In this document: positions 12,611-18,212 of the stretch, one piece after another
How positions within the stretch are numbered: the stretch's first letter is position 1
How the letters are laid out: each line of letters begins with the position of its first letter
Assembly: GCA_030152105.1 (NCBI GenBank)
Contig: JASLIH010000469.1
Coordinates: 1 to 18,212, forward strand
Length of the DNA: 18,212 nt
Source of the DNA: Actinomycetes bacterium
Lineage (GTDB): Bacteria; Actinomycetota; CALGFH01
Direction: 5' to 3'
Program-made: the position numbers and the translations under genes
Notes under the pieces: generated by a model
Told to the model about the DNA's origin: nothing
What the model saw: only the letters and a program-made list of their open reading frames with translations
Database searches by the model: none

Positions 12611-13603
12611 TCAGCTGTGGTCGGCGGCGTCGAGGGCGGCGGCCCAGCCGGCGGCGGGGTCGGCCACGGCCAGGCGCAGGATCCAGCCGGTACCGGGCAT
12701 GCCGTCGTCCCAGACCCACCAGGTGAGCCGCTCGACGGCGGCCCCCAGGTCGCCGGGGTCGGGCGGCCAGTCCAGCCCGGCCAGGGCGGCCGCGGCCCAC
12801 CAGGCGTCGAACCGCCCAAGGGCGGCCCCGCGGCGGACGCCGTGGGCGGCGCCGCTGGCCGCGGCCCAGGCCATCCGGGCCATGGCCGAGGCCGGCGTGA
12901 CCGGGCTCAGCCGGTGCTCAGGAACGCCGAGGGCGGCCACCGCCTCGGGCGGGCCGCCGGCGACCACCACCGCCCGCGCCTCGCCGCCCGACTCCGAGGT
13001 CCAGACCTCGACCAGGTCGGTGAGGGCCCGGGTGACGTCGGGCCGCTCCAGCGCCGGGCCGGGGTCGGCCCGGCCGGCCACCATGGCCACCGCCTCGGCA
13101 CCCGGGTCGGGGACCTCGCGCTCGTCGGGCCGGTAGGTGGCCAGCGCGTAGGCCGGCTCCCAGGCGGCCAGGACCAGCGGCAGCTCCAGCACCTCGGCGT
13201 GGGCCCCGGAGGCGCCGCGCAGGTCCTCCCCGCGCAGGACCCGCTCCTGGGCGACGGCCCCGGCCACCGCCGGCTCGGCCACATGGGGGGCCAGCTCGGC
13301 GAAGGTGTGGGTGGTGGCGGCCACCTCGGTGAGCGGCCCGAGGGCGAACCGGGCCGCCCCCGGCCGGAGCACGCTGGCCGCCTCGGCGGCCGGTCCGTCG
13401 AGGGCCAGCCGGTACTCGACATAGGTGGTCACCGGCCACAGCGGCCGCCCCCGCTCCACCGCCTCCTCCAGCCGGCGCCGCAGGTCGACCAGCCCGGCCC
13501 AGTCGCGGCTGGCGCACAGCCCGTCGACCGCCCGCAGCAGCGCCGCCGGGTCCCCGAGCTCGACCAGCTCGCCCAGCCGCTCACCGGGCAGCCGTTCCTC
13601 CAC
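12611..13603 (-). CDS. conserved-looking hypothetical protein (330 aa)
   Basis: I cannot name the family. The protein is soluble, Ala/Leu/Glu-rich and probably all-helical, like an alpha-solenoid, with no signal peptide, membrane span or metal motif. The C-terminal part looks most constrained: S-A-M-A-R-M-A-W-A-A-A-S-G-A-A-H-G-V-R-R-G-A-A-L-G-R-F-D-A-W-W-A-A-A-A-L-A-G-L, followed by E-R-L-T-W-W-V-W-D-D. This R-R-G-A-A-x-G-R-F-x-A-W-W block resembles hypothetical proteins I have seen in several actinobacterial genomes, from memory only. The ATG lies at 13603 and codon use matches the neighbours. It stands 59 bases downstream of the PhzF-family gene and 96 bases upstream of the DUF4190-like gene. 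Confidence 0.78.
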   Translation of the reverse strand: MEERLPGERLGELVELGDPAALLRAVDGLCASRDWAGLVDLRRRLEEAVERGRPLWPVTTYVEYRLALDGPAAEAASVLRPGAARFALGPLTEVAATTHTFAELAPHVAEPAVAGAVAQERVLRGEDLRGASGAHAEVLELPLVLAAWEPAYALATYRPDEREVPDPGAEAVAMVAGRADPGPALERPDVTRALTDLVEVWTSESGGEARAVVVAGGPPEAVAALGVPEHRLSPVTPASAMARMAWAAASGAAHGVRRGAALGRFDAWWAAAALAGLDWPPDPGDLGAAVERLTWWVWDDGMPGTGWILRLAVADPAAGWAAALDAADHS

Positions 13604-13662
13604 GCAGCCTCCACCGCCGACGACAACACGTCATCTTGCCACCGTCGCGGTGCGGGCATGCG

Positions 13663-14477
13663 CTAGGCGACGAGCTGGCCCCGGAGGACGGTGACGGCCC
13701 GGCCGCCGAGGTGGACCCGGTCGCCGGCGGGGCGGACCTGGACCAGGCCGCCGCGGGCCGACGCCTGGAAGCCGGTCAGCTCGTCGCGGCCCAGGCGCCC
13801 GGCCCAGAACGGGCCAAGGGCGCAGTGGGCCGACCCGGTGACCGGGTCCTCGTCGATCCCGGCCGCGGGAGCGAAGTAGCGGGACACGAAGTCGTAGCCG
13901 TCCCGGCCGGCCGCGGCCGCGGTCACGATCACCCCGACCGACTCGGGCGTCAACCGCCCCAGCCACCGCAGGTCGGGGGCCAGGTCGCGCACGGCCGCCT
14001 CGTCCTCCAGCTCGACCAGGTAGTCGAAGCGTCCCCGGCCCACCCAGCGCGGCGCTCCGGCCCCGAGGGCCTCGACCAGCCCGGAGGGCGGGCCCACCGG
14101 CTCGGCCGGGGTGGCCGGGAAGTCGAGCCAGATGGTGCCGTCGGGGCCGGGCCGGGCGGCCAGCGGTCCGCTGGCGCTGGCGAACCGGATCGGCTCGCCG
14201 GCTGCGATCCGGCCCTCGCTCCAGAGCACATGGGCCGAGGCCAGGGTGGCGTGCCCGCACAGCTCGACCTCGACGGTGGGGGTGAACCAGCGCAGCCCGT
14301 AGGCGCCCGGCTCGGGACCGGGCCGCAGGAAGGCCGTCTCCGACAGGTTCAGCTCGGCCGCCACCCGCTGCATCCAGGCCGGGTCGGGCTCGGCGCCCGG
14401 CTCCAGCAGGCAGACCGCGGCCGGGTTGCCCGCGAACGGCTCGGCGGTGAATGCGTCGACCTGGAACAGCGGCTGGG

Positions 14478-14481
<4 letters not shown>
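13663..14481 (-). CDS. PhzF-family isomerase/epimerase (272 aa)
   Basis: The protein has the two-lobed diaminopimelate-epimerase-like fold of the PhzF family: [18 protein letters not shown] at the N-terminus, E48 in L-S-E-T-A-F (the catalytic Glu position of PhzF), [12 protein letters not shown], and [13 protein letters not shown] in the second lobe. Known members isomerise or epimerise small acids, but most are of unknown substrate, and no phenazine genes are nearby. The only suitable start is TTG at 14481, which overlaps the treS stop in TTGA and points to translational coupling. No ATG or GTG lies close upstream in this frame. Length is normal for the family. Confidence 0.88.
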
Positions 14482-16157
<1,676 letters not shown>

Positions 16158-16295
16158 CGTTGTCCGCTCCCGAGCCGGCTCCGTCACTACGGAACGTAAT
16201 GGGAAAGGTACCCAAAATCACGACCGGTGCATCGCGCCGCTGGCGTGCTTTCAGACCTTCGACGTCGGGAGGGTGACGGTTGAGGGAATTTCTGC

Positions 16296-17273
16296 CTAGC
16301 GCCACGCGGCGCGCGTGCCGCGCCTGGACCCGGCCCGGCCCTGAGGGTTCTCCTGCTCGCCGGTCTTGGGGACGGGCATCCCGGCCCTGACCGCCTCCAG
16401 CTGGGCCGCGAAGGCCAGCCCGAGGTAGATGGCCAGTGAGGTCAGGAAGGTCCAGATCAGGATGGCGATGACGCCGGTCAGGGGCCCGTAGGTGCGGCCG
16501 AAGGTGCCGGAGGAGGCGTCCAGGTAGAGGGCCAGAAGGCCGGTGAACACGAACCACAGCAGCACCGAGACGCCCGACCCGGCGGCCAGCCACGACCAGG
16601 ACGGCTGGTGGCGCCGGGGCGCGGCCCGGAACAGCAGGGCGAAGGCCACGATCACGAAGGCGATGCTGAGCGGCCAGCGCAGCAGCGTCCAGATCCCCTT
16701 GACCACCCCGGACAGCCCGACCGCGTCGGCCACGTCGGCGCCGCCGACGATCAGCATGAAGGCGGCGACGCTGAGGGCCCCGGCCGTGCAGGCGAGCTTG
16801 AAGCCGTTCAGGTACTTCTGGGCGGTGGGGCGGTCCTGCTCGACGCCGTAGAGGCGGTTGGCGCCCCGCTCGATCTGGCCCATGGCCACCGTGGCCGAGG
16901 CCAGGGCGGCCCCCGCGCCCAGCAGCAGGGCGAACAGGCCGCCGCGGGCGGCGCTCTTGGCGCCCTGGCGGATGGCCTGGGTGAAGATCTGGCCGGCCGG
17001 GCCGGGGGCGAGCCGGTCGACGGTCTGGGTGAGCAGGTGGCGGAACTGGTCGATGCTCAGGACGGTCGCCAGCCCGACCACGGCGATCACGAACGGCAGC
17101 AGCGTCAGCATGACCTGGAAGGCCAGGGCGCGGGAGTGGCTGGTGCCGTCGGCCGCCCGGAAGCGCACGAACGAGTCCTTGGCCAGCTGCCCCCAGCCGG
17201 TGGTTCGCAGCGTTCGCAGGGCGTCGTCGCCCTCCAGCTCGTAGGTCTCGGGAACGGAGGTGGCGGTGCTCAT
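16296..17273 (-). CDS. YihY/BrkB-family membrane protein (325 aa)
   Basis: Six membrane segments are visible at about 48-73, 111-131, 159-179, 197-217, 228-251 and 264-291. The closing motif T-Y-G-P-L-T-G-V-I-A-I-L-I-W fits the YihY/virulence factor BrkB family, once annotated as ribonuclease BN. The soluble N-terminus (1-45) and basic C-terminal tail are cytoplasmic in the usual model. The biochemical role of the family is not settled; transport or envelope functions have been proposed. The ATG overlaps the lipid-kinase stop (ATGA), so the two are co-translated. The 138 bases between its stop and the treS start hold no gene and probably contain the treS promoter. Confidence 0.9.
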   Translation of the reverse strand: MSTATSVPETYELEGDDALRTLRTTGWGQLAKDSFVRFRAADGTSHSRALAFQVMLTLLPFVIAVVGLATVLSIDQFRHLLTQTVDRLAPGPAGQIFTQAIRQGAKSAARGGLFALLLGAGAALASATVAMGQIERGANRLYGVEQDRPTAQKYLNGFKLACTAGALSVAAFMLIVGGADVADAVGLSGVVKGIWTLLRWPLSIAFVIVAFALLFRAAPRRHQPSWSWLAAGSGVSVLLWFVFTGLLALYLDASSGTFGRTYGPLTGVIAILIWTFLTSLAIYLGLAFAAQLEAVRAGMPVPKTGEQENPQGRAGSRRGTRAAWR

Positions 17274-18178
17274 GAGGTGCTTCCTTTCGCTGGTGGCACG
17301 CAGAGGGTGAGCGCCCTGGGGACGACCTCGACGACCAGGTGGTCGCGGGCGCCGGCCGGGTCGCCGTCACGCTCGACGGGCTGGGGGGTGTCGCAGTTGA
17401 TCTCGATCCGGCGGGCCTGGAACAGCTCCAGCTGCGGGTCCTTGCGGCGGCGGCGGGCCACGACCCGGGCGGCCAGGGCCAGCCAGTCGAGCACGGTCCG
17501 GGTCTCGAGCACGGCCACGTCCAGCAGGCCGTCGTCGGGACGGGCGTCGGGCATGACCGGCAGCCCACCCTGGAGCCGGCCCAGGTTGCCGATCAGGACC
17601 CCCTGGCCGGTCCGCTCGATCGGCGGCCGGTCGTCGAGGCGCAGCTGGTACCGGGTCGGCCGGCGGCGCAGGTTCCTGAACCCGCTGAGCACGTACGCGA
17701 CTGCCCCCATGTGCTCCTTCAGCTTGGGGTCGGCGTCGCGCAGCATGGCCGCGTCGAAGCCGATCCCGCCCATGACCACGAAGCGGTCGTCGTCCATGGC
17801 ACCGACGTCCAGGCGGACCCGGTCGCCCGCCACGGCAACCTGGACGGCCTCGTCGAGGTCGCTGGGGATGTCGAAGTTGGTGGCCAGCAGGTTGCCGGTG
17901 CCGCCGGGGAGCACGGCCAGAGGCACCTCGGTCCCGGCCAGGCCGGTGACACAGGCCATCACCGTGCCGTCACCCCCATGGGCCATGACCAGGCCGACGC
18001 CCTCGGCCACCGCCTTGGCGGTCAGGCCCTGGCCCGGGTCCTCCTTGGTGGTCTCCAGCCAGAGCACCTCCAGGCCGGCCCGCTCGAGGGCCTCCTGGGT
18101 GTCGCGCCTGCGGTCGGCCGGGTCGCCGCCCCCGGTGACCGGGTTGAACACCACCGCGACCCGCGTCCGGCTACCCAT
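17270..18178 (-). CDS. diacylglycerol/lipid kinase family protein (302 aa)
   Basis: The protein matches the DgkB/YegS/LCB5 lipid kinase family: F-N-P-V-T-G-G-G (11-18), the nucleotide loop H-G-G-D-G-T-V (67-73), and P-G-G-T-G-N (91-96). A second beta-rich lobe follows with G-G-I-G-F-D-A and D-D-G-L-L-D-V. Members phosphorylate diacylglycerol or related lipids with ATP at the membrane face; in actinobacteria some make phosphatidic acid or act on other lipids. The ATG at 18178 has a poor binding site, and only 34 bases lie before the window end, so an upstream promoter or operon partner cannot be judged. It overlaps the BrkB-type gene, which suggests a joint role in lipid or envelope metabolism. 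Confidence 0.92.
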   Translation of the reverse strand: MGSRTRVAVVFNPVTGGGDPADRRRDTQEALERAGLEVLWLETTKEDPGQGLTAKAVAEGVGLVMAHGGDGTVMACVTGLAGTEVPLAVLPGGTGNLLATNFDIPSDLDEAVQVAVAGDRVRLDVGAMDDDRFVVMGGIGFDAAMLRDADPKLKEHMGAVAYVLSGFRNLRRRPTRYQLRLDDRPPIERTGQGVLIGNLGRLQGGLPVMPDARPDDGLLDVAVLETRTVLDWLALAARVVARRRRKDPQLELFQARRIEINCDTPQPVERDGDPAGARDHLVVEVVPRALTLCVPPAKGSTS

Positions 18179-18212
18179 GGCGCACCGCCGATCGTCGCCA
18201 CGACCGCCCGTC

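Noticed and set aside
11456..13666. A 736-codon open frame on the plus strand
   Set aside because: It runs antisense across four well-supported minus-strand genes, is low-complexity Gly/Arg/Val/His, and has no domain. Such frames arise opposite high-GC genes.

Overview
The window reads as high-GC actinobacterial (Actinomycetota) DNA. Evidence: very high G/C at third codon positions, AGGAGG-type ribosome binding sites, many GTG starts, GTGA/ATGA stop-start overlaps, and host genes typical of the phylum (trehalose synthase, a DtxR/MntR-type regulator, a cupredoxin lipoprotein, a BrkB-type membrane protein, a diacylglycerol-kinase-like lipid kinase). Nothing in it allows a call below phylum.

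There are two unlike halves, divided by a tRNA-Leu(UAA) gene at 9891-9976 on the minus strand. Right of it (about 10.0-18.2 kb) is orderly chromosome. All genes run on the minus strand: lipid kinase and BrkB (4-nt overlap), treS and a PhzF-family isomerase (overlapping), an unrecognised 330-aa protein, a DUF4190-like membrane protein, a cupredoxin lipoprotein, a DtxR/MntR-family regulator, a DedA-family protein, then the tRNA.

Left of the tRNA (about 1-9.89 kb) is an integrated mobile element with small genes on both strands. Its right edge is clear: a tyrosine integrase ends 14 bases from the 3' end of the tRNA. Next to it are an HTH regulator overlapping the integrase, a divergent excisionase-like gene, a small protein and a RepA/RadA-like replicative ATPase with a C-terminal winged-helix-like domain. 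The 3' end of the ATPase gene and the bases after it hold eight GTCCC-type repeats in inverted arrays, which look like iterons and may be the element's replication origin. Further left are a divergent RelE-like toxin and AbrB/MazE-like antitoxin around a strong operator-like palindrome, two translationally coupled small proteins (the first weakly like a phage small terminase subunit), several small hypotheticals, a frameshifted zinc-ribbon gene, and a lone HsdR-N-type PD-(D/E)XK nuclease. The first kilobase holds no convincing gene but several strong hairpins, two of them related in sequence.

I read the left half as a cargo-bearing integrative element: a satellite-like or integrated-plasmid element, or part of an integrative conjugative element. 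No relaxase, FtsK/TraB translocase, capsid or large terminase gene is in the window, and I found no second attachment site, so the left boundary is unresolved and probably lies outside.
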